Shown here in pieces: positions 49,936 to 59,078 of a DNA stretch of 64,000 nt (the first letter of the stretch is position 1; every line of letters starts with the position of its first letter). The position numbers and the translations under genes were made by a program. Where the stretch lies: NCBI RefSeq assembly GCF_001426525.1, contig NZ_LMEW01000001.1, positions 66,978-130,977 on the forward strand. Direction: 5' to 3'. The DNA comes from Massilia sp. Root133 (GTDB taxonomy: Bacteria; Pseudomonadota; Gammaproteobacteria; Burkholderiales; Burkholderiaceae_D). The notes under the pieces are model-generated. The model worked only from the letters and a program-made list of their open reading frames with translations. It had not been told where the DNA came from and searched no databases.

Positions 49936-50835
49936 TCAGGGCGCAAGGGCGATCACGTCGTCACCGGGCAGCGGCTCGCAGCCCGGTCCCAGCGGTTCCC
50001 AGCCGCGGTGCACGACGATGTGGCGCTCGTCGTGGCACAGTTCCACGCGGCGCGTCCGCGGGGCTTCTTTCCTGACGAAGTCCTCGATCGCGGTCGGCAC
50101 GCTGATGTGCAGCGCGAGCGCGTGGATGTCGTCGAGCGGATGGTCGCCCACGTGCACGAGGGGCACGAACTGGCCGGCGAACATCAGCCAGTGCGACGGG
50201 ATGCGGACAGGCGAGGCCGCGTAGCCTTGCGCGCGCAGCCAGGCCTGCGCACGCGCACGCGCGGGATCGGCCGGGTCGAGCCGGCCCCACGCGAACGCGA
50301 TCAGCTCCGCCACCCACTGGTTGCAGTTCTGGTAGCGCGTGCCGAACGCGTACGCATTGGCGCTGTAGCTCGTGCCCAGCAGGGCGAGGGCCAGCGGCTT
50401 GTCGAGCGCGGCCTTCTCCAGCAGCGCGCTGTCCTGCTCGGGTGGGAACAGCAGGGCGACGTGGCCATGCGTGGGCGCGTCGGCGCCGAGCACGAAGCCG
50501 GACATGCCCTGGTCGAACAGGCGCGGACGCGATTCGTCGCACGCGTAATACAACTGGCGCACGGCCCACGGCCCACCGGGATTGTTCTTCAGCGCGATGC
50601 CCGCGTGCGAATACAGCAGGCCGAAACGGGAGAGGTCCAGGCCCGCGCGCGCGACGAGGGCGAGATTGCTGCCGGAGCGCGCCAGTTCATCCTTCACCGC
50701 GGCGGCGAAGCGCAGCACGCGGTCCTGGTCCGCGGCCGTGACCTTGTCGGCGCGGTCGCAGAAGGTCGGGATGCCGGCCGATGCCCCCGCGCTCGCGCAC
50801 AGCAGCAGCGCGGCCGCGAGGAACCGCCGGAACAT
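49936..50835 (-). CDS. DUF2145 family exported protein
   Basis: Protein of 299 residues with a signal peptide (cleavage near ASAGIP, residue 21). It has the family segment SRFGLLYSHAGIALKNNPGGPW, later QLYYACDESRPRLFDQGMSGFVLG, and YQNCNQWVAELIAFAW. His77 in SHAG followed by Cys171 in NCNQW recalls permuted papain-like thiol hydrolases (LRAT/YiiX type); this is my inference. The start overlaps the upstream gene's stop by one base (TGATG), so the two are coupled. Confidence 0.75.
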   Translation of the reverse strand: MFRRFLAAALLLCASAGASAGIPTFCDRADKVTAADQDRVLRFAAAVKDELARSGSNLALVARAGLDLSRFGLLYSHAGIALKNNPGGPWAVRQLYYACDESRPRLFDQGMSGFVLGADAPTHGHVALLFPPEQDSALLEKAALDKPLALALLGTSYSANAYAFGTRYQNCNQWVAELIAFAWGRLDPADPARARAQAWLRAQGYAASPVRIPSHWLMFAGQFVPLVHVGDHPLDDIHALALHISVPTAIEDFVRKEAPRTRRVELCHDERHIVVHRGWEPLGPGCEPLPGDDVIALAP

Positions 50836-51314
50836 CAGATCGTCACTTTGCGCGACGCGAGGTCGCGGTACCAGTCGTCCTGCAGCGCGAGGAAGAACGG
50901 CTGCTTCGTGTCGCCGTACGCGAATTCGTAGCCGTACACGCGCTCGTTCACTTGCACGACTTCGCCCTTGCCGACGCGGCGGTCGGCCAGCGCGCGGTCG
51001 GGCACGTCGACCCAGAACTGGGTGGCGGCATCGCCCGCGACGGCGCGCAGCGTGATGCGCGTTTTTGCTTCCTTGCCCGCCTTGGCCGGCGCCACGGCGA
51101 CGTCGATCACGCGGTACGGGCCGGTCTCCGCGCGCTTGTTGTCGCCGCTCGAGCTGTTGCTGGAGCCACCGATCGAATCGGAAATGCTGCCCGACGATGC
51201 GGAACCCGCGCTGGAGGCGGACGACGCGAAGCTGTCGGCTTGAGCGGGTACGGACACCACGGCGGCGGCGGCCAGCGCCAGGGCGAGCGCGCGGGTGAAA
51301 TTCGTGTAGGTCAT
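50835..51314 (-). CDS. Exported protein of unknown function, Ser-rich
   Basis: Protein of 159 residues with a signal peptide (cleavage after AQA). A low-complexity Ser/Gly/Ala stretch follows (about 30-58), then a folded-looking beta-rich C-terminal part (VIDVAVAPAKAGKEAKTRITLRA, VNERVYGYEFAYGDTKQPFFLALQDDWYRDL). I do not recognise a named family. It is translationally coupled to the DUF2145 gene (TGATG), so they probably work together in the periplasm. An upstream in-frame ATG would add seven residues. Confidence 0.7.
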   Translation of the reverse strand: MTYTNFTRALALALAAAAVVSVPAQADSFASSASSAGSASSGSISDSIGGSSNSSSGDNKRAETGPYRVIDVAVAPAKAGKEAKTRITLRAVAGDAATQFWVDVPDRALADRRVGKGEVVQVNERVYGYEFAYGDTKQPFFLALQDDWYRDLASRKVTI

Positions 51315-51418
51315 TGCGAAATCTTTCTTAAGCACATTGGATAGCGCAATGGTACAAGTGCCGTGTGCCGCTGAGAAGGCGAACGTGGTTTTGTTACAAA
51401 CGATCCGCCGCCGCGGGA

Positions 51419-52054
51419 TCAGTCGACTTCGGTGACGAACTGGTCGAGCGGGCGGCGCACCTTCGGCAGGTTGACCAGCCAGTCCTGCTCGGCCTGGCGG
51501 TAGCCCAGCGGCAGCATCACGACGCTGCGCAGGTGTTGCTCGCGCAGCTTCAGGATGCCGTCGACGGCCGCCGGGTCGAAGCCTTCCATCGGCGTCGCGT
51601 CGACTTCCTCGAACGCGGCCGCGATGACGGCCGCGCCGAAGCCGATGTAGGCCTGGCGTGCGGCATGCTCGAAGTTCACCTGCGCGCCGCGGCCCGGATA
51701 GGTCGACAGCAGTTGCTGGCGGTACGCTTCCCAGCCTTCGTTGCGGAAGCCGCGCACTTCATTGGTCAGGTCGAACATGTGGTTGATGCGTTCCGGCGTG
51801 TAGTCGTCCCAGGCGGCGAACACCAGCAGGTGCGACGCATCCGTGACCTGTGCCTGGTTCCACGCCACTTCACGGATCTGCGCGCGCAGTGCCGGATTCT
51901 TGATGACCAGGATCTCGTACGGCTGCAGGCCGGACGACGTCGGCGCCAGGCGGGCCGCCTCGATGATGCGGTCGATCTTGTCCTGGGCGACCGGGCGGGT
52001 CGGATCCATTGCCTTGGTGGCGTAGCGCCATTGCAGTTTATTCAGTAATTCCAT
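51419..52054 (-). CDS. NAD(P)H-dependent nitroreductase family protein
   Basis: FMN-dependent oxidoreductase of 211 residues, NfsB-like: WRYATKAMDP, EAARLAPTSSGLQPYEILVI, and GFDPAAVDGIL near the C-terminal third. Likely two-electron reduction of quinones or nitro compounds. The start MELLNKLQWRYATK was preferred over an 18-residue longer frame. It is divergent from a LysR gene across 97 bp, so that regulator is likely to control it. Confidence 0.88.
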   Translation of the reverse strand: MELLNKLQWRYATKAMDPTRPVAQDKIDRIIEAARLAPTSSGLQPYEILVIKNPALRAQIREVAWNQAQVTDASHLLVFAAWDDYTPERINHMFDLTNEVRGFRNEGWEAYRQQLLSTYPGRGAQVNFEHAARQAYIGFGAAVIAAAFEEVDATPMEGFDPAAVDGILKLREQHLRSVVMLPLGYRQAEQDWLVNLPKVRRPLDQFVTEVD

Positions 52055-52151
52055 GGGTGACCTTATGAATGGTGAGTGGTGACATTGTATTTTCTCCTCG
52101 CCGTGCAATAAACTAGGCGATCAGCAAATGATTTGTTCGTGAAAGGTGAAG

Positions 52152-53063
52152 ATGGCCCGCAAGTTCGATCACTTGTCGGATGTCGAGGTGTTGCTCAGCG
52201 TGATCGAACACGGGTCGTTCAGTGCGGCGGCCGTGGTGCTGTCGACCACGGCGTCGGTGCTGAGCCGCGCGATCTCGCGGCTGGAAACCCGCCTGGGCGC
52301 GCAGTTGTTGCGGCGCAGCACGCGCAGCCTGAGCCTCACCGATGCCGGACGCCGCTACGCCGAGGAGGTGCGCGGCGCGTTCGCGCAGATCGAGCGGGCG
52401 GAACGCACGATCCGCAGCACGACGGTGCAGCTGAGCGGCAAGGTGCGCATGAGCGTGCCCACCAGCTACGGCAAGCAACGCCTGCCCGCGCTGCTCGCCG
52501 CCTATGCGCGCGCCTATCCGCTGGTCGAACTGGAGGTCGACATCAGCAACCGCAACGTCGACCTGGTGGCGGAAGGGTTCGACCTGGCCATCCGTTCCGG
52601 TCCGCTCCCGAGCAGCAGCATGGTGGCGCGTCCGCTCGAAGTGTCGCCGCTGTGCCTGGTCGCCGCGCCGGACTACCTGGAGGCGGCAGGACCGTTGTGC
52701 GGCCTCGCCGACCTGGCGCGCCAACGCTGCATCGCCTTCATCCGTCCCAGCACCGGCCGCGTGATCCCCTGGCATTTGCGCGACGACGGGCGCGACATCG
52801 ACTGGATGCCGCCGGCCGCCGTCACGGTGGCGACGGACGTCATGGGCGTCGTGTGGTTCGCGGAGCAGGGGATGGGCATCGCGCTGTGCCCGCGCATCTT
52901 TGCCGAGGACAGCCTGGCCGCGGGCCGCCTGACCGAGGTGTTGCCCGGCCTGGGCGGGCGCACGCGGACATTCTCCCTGATTTATCCGGCCCACCGCAGC
53001 CTGTCGGCCGCCTCGCGCGCGCTGATCGACATGCTGGTGGCCGGCCGCGCCGGGATGGCTTGA
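52152..53063 (+). CDS. LysR family transcriptional regulator
   Basis: DNA-binding regulator of 303 residues: N-terminal winged helix-turn-helix (about 6-65, VIEHGSFSAAAVVLSTTASVLSRAISRLE), then a periplasmic-binding-like effector domain (about 92-300). It resembles the CrgA/DsdC-like group (LSGKVRMSVPTSYG, LDLAIRSG-type segment). ATG at 52152 with AAAGGTG upstream was chosen over GTG at 52146. The divergent nitroreductase is its probable target; quinone or aromatic effectors would fit. Confidence 0.88.
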   Translation: MARKFDHLSDVEVLLSVIEHGSFSAAAVVLSTTASVLSRAISRLETRLGAQLLRRSTRSLSLTDAGRRYAEEVRGAFAQIERAERTIRSTTVQLSGKVRMSVPTSYGKQRLPALLAAYARAYPLVELEVDISNRNVDLVAEGFDLAIRSGPLPSSSMVARPLEVSPLCLVAAPDYLEAAGPLCGLADLARQRCIAFIRPSTGRVIPWHLRDDGRDIDWMPPAAVTVATDVMGVVWFAEQGMGIALCPRIFAEDSLAAGRLTEVLPGLGGRTRTFSLIYPAHRSLSAASRALIDMLVAGRAGMA

Positions 53064-53067
53064 GGAA

Positions 53068-54159
53068 TCAGGCCGGATACAGCGCGCCGAGGATGCGTGG
53101 CCCCGCGGCCCCCGTCACGGCCGGCAGGTTGCCCGGCTGGCGCCGCAGGAAGCGGTAGCCGAGCCATGCGAAGGCGAGGGCTTCCACGCGGTTCGGCGCG
53201 ACGCCCAGCGTGTCCGTCGACGCGACCGGGATAGTACCGCCGAGCGCGTCGGCGAGGTCGCGCAGCAGCACGCCGTTACAGGCGCCGCCGCCGCACACGT
53301 AGACGGCTTGCGCGTCGGCCTCCGCCTGGATGGCGCGGGCGATCGTCACGGCGGTCAGGCGCGTCAGGGTGGCCTGCACGTCGGCCGGAGACACGCCCGG
53401 CTGCTGCGCCAGTTTCGCGTCGAGCCAGTCGGCGTGGAACAGGTCGCGGCCCGTGCTCTTGGGCGGCGGCTGGCGGAAATAGGGTTCATCCAACAGCAGG
53501 TCGAGCAGGGGGGCGTCGACGGTGCCCGCCGCGGCCCAGGCGCCGTCCTGGTCGTAGGCCTTGCCCTGGTGGCGCGCGATCCACAGGTCCATCAGCACGT
53601 TGCCGGGGCCGGTGTCGTAGCCGGTCACGCGGCCGTCGCCATGCAGCACGCTGATGTTGCCGATGCCGCCGATGTTGACGACGACGCGCACCTGGTTGCG
53701 CTTGCCGAAACGGGCTTCGTGGAACGCGGGGACGAGCGGGGCGCCCTGGCCGCCGGCGGCGACGTCGCGGCTGCGGAAGTCGGCGATGACGTCGATGCCG
53801 GCCAGTTCCGCCAGCAGCGCCGGATTATTGGTCTGGCGGGTAAAACCCAGTTCGGGGCGGTGGCGGATCGTCTGGCCGTGCACGGCGACGGCGCGGACCG
53901 GGCCCGGCGCCGCGGCAGCCAGCGTCTTGACGCACTCGGCGTAACAGCGCGCCAGCGCGTTGGCGGCCAGCGCTTCGCGCTCCAGTTCGTTGGCGCCGGC
54001 GGCCTGCAAGGCCATCAGTTCGGCGCGCAGGTCGGCCGGGAAGGGCGTGAACGCGGCGTCCAGGGTGCGGATGCCGCGGCCGGAAAAATCGGCCAGCACG
54101 CCGTCGACGCCATCCAGGCTGGTGCCGGACATCAGCCCGATGTAGAGAGTGGATGCCAT
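53068..54159 (-). CDS. anmK: Anhydro-N-acetylmuramic acid kinase
   Basis: ATP-dependent kinase of peptidoglycan recycling, forming MurNAc-6-phosphate from anhydro-MurNAc. The 363 residues match the family: [19 protein letters not shown] at the start, [24 protein letters not shown] with ATP/sugar contacts, and VCGGGACN near the end. It sits beside the M23 endopeptidase gene, which is on the same strand upstream, a conserved pairing. Convergent with the LysR gene (4 bp between). Confidence 0.95.
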   Translation of the reverse strand: MASTLYIGLMSGTSLDGVDGVLADFSGRGIRTLDAAFTPFPADLRAELMALQAAGANELEREALAANALARCYAECVKTLAAAAPGPVRAVAVHGQTIRHRPELGFTRQTNNPALLAELAGIDVIADFRSRDVAAGGQGAPLVPAFHEARFGKRNQVRVVVNIGGIGNISVLHGDGRVTGYDTGPGNVLMDLWIARHQGKAYDQDGAWAAAGTVDAPLLDLLLDEPYFRQPPPKSTGRDLFHADWLDAKLAQQPGVSPADVQATLTRLTAVTIARAIQAEADAQAVYVCGGGACNGVLLRDLADALGGTIPVASTDTLGVAPNRVEALAFAWLGYRFLRRQPGNLPAVTGAAGPRILGALYPA

Positions 54160-54170
54160 GATCGATTCCT

Positions 54171-54208
54171 AAAAGCAAAACGCCTTGCAGGCAAGCCGTG
54201 CAAGGCGT
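54171..54208 (-). terminator. Terminator between the M23 gene and anmK
   Basis: On the minus strand, nine-bp arms ACGCCTTGC and GCAAGGCGT, followed by TTTTGCTTTT. It should end most M23 transcripts before anmK. Confidence 0.75.
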
Positions 54209-54230
54209 CCATATGTGCAACGCTGAAGGA

Positions 54231-55589
54231 TCAGCGCGCAGCCATCGCGTTACCGGCCGGCGACAGCAGCGAGAAGCGGTGCGACATCTCGGCCGCGGCC
54301 ATCTTGAAGCGGGTCATTTCGCCCGGCGTCAGCGGCTGCTGCTGCAGGTTCTTCATTGCCATCGGGTCGGTGGCGCGGCCGCCGATGCGGAATTCGTAGT
54401 GCAGGTGCGGACCCGTTGCCCAGCCCGTCGTGCCCACGTAGCCGATCACGTCGCCCTGCGACACCTTCTGGCCGCGGTGCAGGCCGCTGGCGAAGCGGCT
54501 CATGTGGCCGTACGCGGTGCTGTAGTTGGACCAGTGCTTGAGCACGACGAAGTTGCCGTAGCCGTTCTGGGTGCCGACGAATTCGACGACGCCGTCGCCC
54601 GATGCCTTGATCGGGGTGCCCATCGGTGCGGCCATGTCGACGCCTTCGTGCTTCTTCCAGGTGCCGAACACCGGGTGCACGCGCATCGAGAAGCCCGACG
54701 AGATGCGGTTGAACGCCACCGGCGACTTCAGGAATGCCTTCTTCAGCGACTTGCCGTCCAGGCTGTAGTAGCCGCCCTGGTGGGTGACGGGGTCTTCGTA
54801 CCAGACGGACTGGTAGGCGACGCCGCGGTTGACGAACTCGCCGGCCAGGATGCGGCCCGTGCGCACCATCTCGCCATCCAGCCAGAAGGTTTCGTAGACG
54901 ACGTTGAAACGGTCGCCGCGCTTCAGGTCCGAGCGGAAGTCGATGCTCGTCGAGAACATCTCGATGATCTGGTTGACGACGGAATCGGGGATCTGGCTGC
55001 CGTCGACGGCATCGTCGGTGGCGGCGTACAGCGAGCTGTTGATGTTGCGCGAACGCATCTCAACGCGGCGCTCGAGCTGTGCAGGCGCGGCATTCGATAC
55101 GAATTTGTCGCCCTTGCGCGTGATGGTGACGGTCTTGAACTGGTCCTTGTCGGCGATCGTCGCGTGCAGGGTCAGCAGCAGCCCGTTCTCGTCGGTCTCG
55201 GCCTGGATGCGCTTGCCGGTCTTGAGCGAGAGGATGGAGCGGGCGGTCTTGTCGCTGCGGACGAAGGCTTGCGCTTGCTGGTCTTCGATGCCGAGGCGAT
55301 TGAACACGGTGCCGAGCGAGTCGCCGGCACGGATGCGTTCTTCGTGGATGAACTGCTGCTGGTCTTGCTGGAGGGCGGCGATCTGGTCTGCCAGGTTCGG
55401 CAGTTGCAGGTCTTGCGCGACTGATTTGACCGGCATGTCCGACGCGTCCGGAGCGATCGGGGCGACTGCGGTGGCGCCGAAGGCGCACAGTGCCAGGGCT
55501 GCAGTACCCCCGGCTATGATGCGGGTTTTGCGGCTCGTTTCAGCCAGACCAAACCAGCGCTTGCCGGCGATTTTCTGTAATGGGTTCAT
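54231..55589 (-). CDS. M23 family peptidoglycan endopeptidase
   Basis: Membrane-anchored zinc endopeptidase of 452 residues. A single N-terminal helix (about 22-45), a coiled-coil/OapA-like region (about 60-110), a beta-rich domain, and the C-terminal LytM domain with HEGVD (His/Asp ligands) and HLHYEF (His ligands); both active-site clusters are intact. It probably cleaves peptide cross-bridges during growth. It is divergent from tyrS across 168 bp and precedes anmK, linking wall cutting with wall recycling. Confidence 0.92.
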   Translation of the reverse strand: MNPLQKIAGKRWFGLAETSRKTRIIAGGTAALALCAFGATAVAPIAPDASDMPVKSVAQDLQLPNLADQIAALQQDQQQFIHEERIRAGDSLGTVFNRLGIEDQQAQAFVRSDKTARSILSLKTGKRIQAETDENGLLLTLHATIADKDQFKTVTITRKGDKFVSNAAPAQLERRVEMRSRNINSSLYAATDDAVDGSQIPDSVVNQIIEMFSTSIDFRSDLKRGDRFNVVYETFWLDGEMVRTGRILAGEFVNRGVAYQSVWYEDPVTHQGGYYSLDGKSLKKAFLKSPVAFNRISSGFSMRVHPVFGTWKKHEGVDMAAPMGTPIKASGDGVVEFVGTQNGYGNFVVLKHWSNYSTAYGHMSRFASGLHRGQKVSQGDVIGYVGTTGWATGPHLHYEFRIGGRATDPMAMKNLQQQPLTPGEMTRFKMAAAEMSHRFSLLSPAGNAMAAR

Positions 55590-55638
55590 GCAATCAGTTA
55601 AAATTTACCGCTTGAACAGCCCAAGACACCGTGATTTT

Positions 55639-55665
55639 TTGTCGTTGTTATTAGTGTTGTCGTTG
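55639..55665. repeat. TTGTCGTTG direct repeat pair
   Basis: Two identical 9-mers, at 55639-55647 and 55657-55665, separated by 9 bp (18-bp period), in the divergent region between the M23 gene and tyrS. Possible regulator site; nothing else supports it. Confidence 0.35.
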
Positions 55666-55757
55666 AAACTTTTCGTGCGGCAAGATTGATGGGATCGCGA
55701 ATTATATCAAAATACCGGGTCTTACAACCGCTTTAGTCCTTTTCCTACAAATTTTTT

Positions 55758-57032
55758 ATGACTTCTCCAGAAATTTCTGGTAATGCAAAAATTGCAACGC
55801 CAGCAGCCGGTCCGGCTCCTCTGCCCCTGAGCGACGCCGTCCAGGAAGCCCTCGCCATCACCAAGCGCGGTGTGGACGAACTGCTGATCGAGAGCGAATT
55901 TGCCCAGAAACTGGCCCGTTCGGAACAGAGCGGCAAGCCGCTGCGCATCAAGCTGGGCCTGGACCCGACGGCGCCCGACCTGCACCTGGGCCACACGGTG
56001 GTGCTGAACAAGCTGCGCCAACTGCAGGACCTGGGCCACCAGGTGATCTTCCTGATCGGCGATTTCACGTCGATGATCGGCGACCCGTCGGGCCGCAACG
56101 CGACCCGTCCGCCGCTGACCCGCGAGCAGATCGAAGCGAACGCCACCACCTATTTCAAGCAGGCGTCGCTCGTGCTCGACCCGGCGCGCACGGAAATCCG
56201 CTACAACTCCGAATGGTGCGACGCCCTCGGCGCGCGCGGCATGATCCAGTTGGCCTCGCGCTACACCGTGGCCCGCATGATGGAGCGCGACGACTTTACC
56301 AAGCGCTACAAGAGTGGGACTCCCATTTCCGTCCATGAGTTCCTCTATCCTTTGATGCAGGGCTATGATTCCGTCGCTTTGAAATCGGACCTTGAGCTGG
56401 GTGGAACGGACCAGAAATTTAATCTGCTGGTCGGCCGTGAACTGCAGAAAGATTATGGCCAGGAACCGCAGTGCATCCTGACGATGCCGCTGCTGGAAGG
56501 CCTGGACGGCGTCGAAAAGATGTCCAAGTCCAAGAACAACTACATCGGCATCACGGAACCGGCCAACACGATGTTCGGCAAGCTGATGAGCATCTCGGAC
56601 GTGATGATGTGGAAGTACTACGAGCTGCTGTCGTTCCGTTCGCTCCAGGACCTGGCGGCGTTGAAGGCGGAAGTCGAGGGCGGCCGCAACCCGCGCGATG
56701 CGAAGGTGGCGCTGGCCCAGGAAATCGTGGCCCGCTTCCACTCGCAGCAGGCGGCCGAGGATGCGCTGGCCGACTTCGTCAACCGCTCCAAGGGCGGCAT
56801 TCCGGACGACGTGCCGGAAGTGGCCATCGCCGGCGCGCCCCTGGGCCTGCCGCAACTGCTGCGCCAGACGGCCTTGTGCGCCTCCAGCTCGGAAGCGATG
56901 CGCATGATCGACCAGGGCGGCGTGCGCATCGACGGCACGGTCGTCTCCGACAAGGCCTTGCAGGTGCAGGCCGGCACGTTCGTGCTGCAGGTCGGCAAGC
57001 GCAAGTTCGCCCGCGTGACGCTCACGGCATGA
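55758..57032 (+). CDS. tyrS: Tyrosyl-tRNA synthetase
   Basis: Class I synthetase charging tRNA-Tyr, 424 residues, TyrZ-like subgroup. HIGH motif HLGH in [33 protein letters not shown], and a C-terminal S4 RNA-binding domain (about 360-424). The N-terminal 20 residues are a non-conserved extension. Translationally coupled to dtd by an ATGA overlap, a pairing that joins charging with D-Tyr editing. Confidence 0.96.
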   Translation: MTSPEISGNAKIATPAAGPAPLPLSDAVQEALAITKRGVDELLIESEFAQKLARSEQSGKPLRIKLGLDPTAPDLHLGHTVVLNKLRQLQDLGHQVIFLIGDFTSMIGDPSGRNATRPPLTREQIEANATTYFKQASLVLDPARTEIRYNSEWCDALGARGMIQLASRYTVARMMERDDFTKRYKSGTPISVHEFLYPLMQGYDSVALKSDLELGGTDQKFNLLVGRELQKDYGQEPQCILTMPLLEGLDGVEKMSKSKNNYIGITEPANTMFGKLMSISDVMMWKYYELLSFRSLQDLAALKAEVEGGRNPRDAKVALAQEIVARFHSQQAAEDALADFVNRSKGGIPDDVPEVAIAGAPLGLPQLLRQTALCASSSEAMRMIDQGGVRIDGTVVSDKALQVQAGTFVLQVGKRKFARVTLTA

Positions 57033-57487
57033 TCGGCCTGCTGCAACGGGTCAGCGAGGCCAGCGTCACGGTCGACGGCGAGGTCACGGGTGCGATCGGG
57101 CGCGGCCTGATGGTGCTCGTGTGCGCGGAAAAGGGCGACACCGAGCGGGAAGCCGACGCGCTGCTCGCGAAGCTGCTGACCTACCGCGTGTTCGCCGACG
57201 ACGCCGGCAAGATGAACCGCAGCGTGACGGACGTGGCGGGCGGCCTGCTGCTCGTGCCGCAGTTCACGCTGGCGGCCGACACCCGCTCCGGCACCCGCCC
57301 GTCGTTTTCTCCTGCCGCCGCGCCCGAGGACGGACGCCGGCTGTTCGACCATGTCGTGCGCCAGGCGCGCGGGCGTCACGGTATCGTCGAAACGGGTCGT
57401 TTCGGCGCCGACATGAAGGTGGCGCTGATCAATGACGGACCGGTGACGTTCTGGCTGCGCATTGATCCACCCCGTGTCGCGAACTGA
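57029..57487 (+). CDS. dtd: D-aminoacyl-tRNA deacylase
   Basis: Hydrolyses D-aminoacyl-tRNAs, notably D-Tyr-tRNA. The 152-residue product has [21 protein letters not shown], the signature [17 protein letters not shown], and the Gly-cisPro motif in [10 protein letters not shown]. The ATG overlaps the tyrS stop, so the frame upstream belongs to tyrS read in another frame. Confidence 0.94.
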   Translation: MIGLLQRVSEASVTVDGEVTGAIGRGLMVLVCAEKGDTEREADALLAKLLTYRVFADDAGKMNRSVTDVAGGLLLVPQFTLAADTRSGTRPSFSPAAAPEDGRRLFDHVVRQARGRHGIVETGRFGADMKVALINDGPVTFWLRIDPPRVAN

Positions 57488-57545
57488 ATTCGGAAACCGC
57501 GCGCCGCGGCGAGAGTCTGAGGCTAAGGATGCAGGGAGAGAGAAC

Positions 57546-58220
57546 ATGAAGATCTGGAGCGATTCCTTTACCGAGGGCGACATGATTCCGCCCAGATGTG
57601 CGTTCGCCGAGATGGACCCCGGCAACCACATCAAGCTGTCGACCAACCGCAGCCCGCACATCGCCTGGGACGACGTGCCGGCCGGTACGCAGTCGCTGGT
57701 CCTGCTCGTGCACGACATCGACGTGCCGACGGACGGCACCGACGTGAACAAGGAGGGCCGGACCGTGCCCGATGCGCTGCCGCGCACGGATTTCTATCAC
57801 TGGTCCCTCGTCGACATTCCCGTGTGCCTGAAATCCTTCGCCGAGGGCAAGTTCTCGGACATGGTCACGCCGGGCGGCAAGAGCGGGCCGCTGGTGCCGT
57901 TCACGATCAAGAACGGCACGGAACACCAGCTCCGCCACGGCATCAACGATTACACGGGCTGGTTCGCGAACGATCCCGACATGGCCGGCGAATACTATGG
58001 CTACGACGGCCCATGCCCGCCGTGGAACGACGAACGCGTGCACACCTATGTCTTTACGCTGTACGCCCTCGACATTCCACGTTTGCCGCTGGCGGGCCGG
58101 TTCACCGGCAAGGAAGTGCGCCTGGCCATCACGGGGCACATCCTGGACGAGGCGAAGATCTTCGGCGTGTACTCGCTCAATCCGGACGTGACGGGCAACC
58201 TGATCGGCCAGCCTTCCTGA
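57546..58220 (+). CDS. YbhB/YbcL family (PEBP-like) protein
   Basis: Phosphatidylethanolamine-binding-like fold of 224 residues with the family motifs SPHIAWDDVPAGTQSLVLLVHDIDVP, FYHWSLVDIP, and YDGPCPPWNDERVHTYVFTLYALD. Bacterial members have no settled function. The start MKIWSDSF was chosen after GGGAGAGAAC; longer frames extend into dtd. No signal peptide. It is 58 bp after dtd and may share its transcript. Confidence 0.88.
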   Translation: MKIWSDSFTEGDMIPPRCAFAEMDPGNHIKLSTNRSPHIAWDDVPAGTQSLVLLVHDIDVPTDGTDVNKEGRTVPDALPRTDFYHWSLVDIPVCLKSFAEGKFSDMVTPGGKSGPLVPFTIKNGTEHQLRHGINDYTGWFANDPDMAGEYYGYDGPCPPWNDERVHTYVFTLYALDIPRLPLAGRFTGKEVRLAITGHILDEAKIFGVYSLNPDVTGNLIGQPS

Positions 58221-58271
58221 TATTTTTATAAGCCGACACGATCGCTCCGCGGTGCGGGGCGATGCATCCGC

Positions 58272-58946
58272 ATGACGACAACCAACGCATCCGCAGCACC
58301 CACCGAGCTCCTCCTGATCCGCCACGGTGAAACGGCCTGGAACGCCGAACGCCGCCTGCAAGGCCACCTGGACATTCCACTGAACGACGAAGGCGAGCGC
58401 CAGGCCGCGCTGCTGGCGGGCGCGCTCGCGGGCGAGCCCCTCGACCTCATCATCGCGAGCGACTTGCGCCGGGCCCACCAGACCGCCCAGGCCGTGGCCG
58501 ACCGCCGCGGACTGACGGTGGCCATCGATCCGGCGCTGCGCGAGCGCGGCTACGGCGGCTTCGAAGGCTTGCTGTACAGCGAAATCGAAGAACGTTTCCC
58601 ACGTGAATTCGCCGCCTGGCAGGCGCGCGACGTCGATGCGCAACTGCCGCCGGGCCGCAACGTGGGCGAGAGCTTCCGGTCGTTTTTCGACCGCGCCACC
58701 GGCGCCATCCTCGCGCTCGCGGCGGACAACCCGGGCAAGACGATCGCGCTGGTCGCGCATGGCGGCGTGCTGGAATGCGCCTACCGGCTCGCGCGCGGGC
58801 TGCCGCTGGAGACGCCACGCGACTTCAAGGTCTACAACGCCAGCATCAACCGTTTCCGCTTCGATCCGGCCGATCGCAGCCTCGTCCTGGACAGCTGGGG
58901 CGAGGTCGATCACCTGCGTCCGGCCGTGCTCGACGAGCTTCCGTAA
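58272..58946 (+). CDS. Histidine phosphatase family protein (phosphoglycerate mutase-like)
   Basis: Protein of 224 residues with the RHG motif LIRHGETAWNAERRLQGHLDIPLN, partner Glu in ERGYGGFEGL, and second His in VAHGGVLECAYRLARGLPL. The fold fits acid phosphatases and cofactor-dependent mutases; the true substrate cannot be read from sequence. It lies 51 bp after the PEBP gene on the same strand. Confidence 0.87.
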   Translation: MTTTNASAAPTELLLIRHGETAWNAERRLQGHLDIPLNDEGERQAALLAGALAGEPLDLIIASDLRRAHQTAQAVADRRGLTVAIDPALRERGYGGFEGLLYSEIEERFPREFAAWQARDVDAQLPPGRNVGESFRSFFDRATGAILALAADNPGKTIALVAHGGVLECAYRLARGLPLETPRDFKVYNASINRFRFDPADRSLVLDSWGEVDHLRPAVLDELP

Positions 58947-59078
58947 AAGTCATGCTGGCGGGATTGGCAAGCGATTTCTGGCGCGTGCGCAACAATCCCG
59001 TAAAAAAATGTGCTGATAAATTGAGCAGCGCTTCGGGTAAAATAGCGAGTTCCCGTCGCTTCCCGTAAATTTTCTGCC

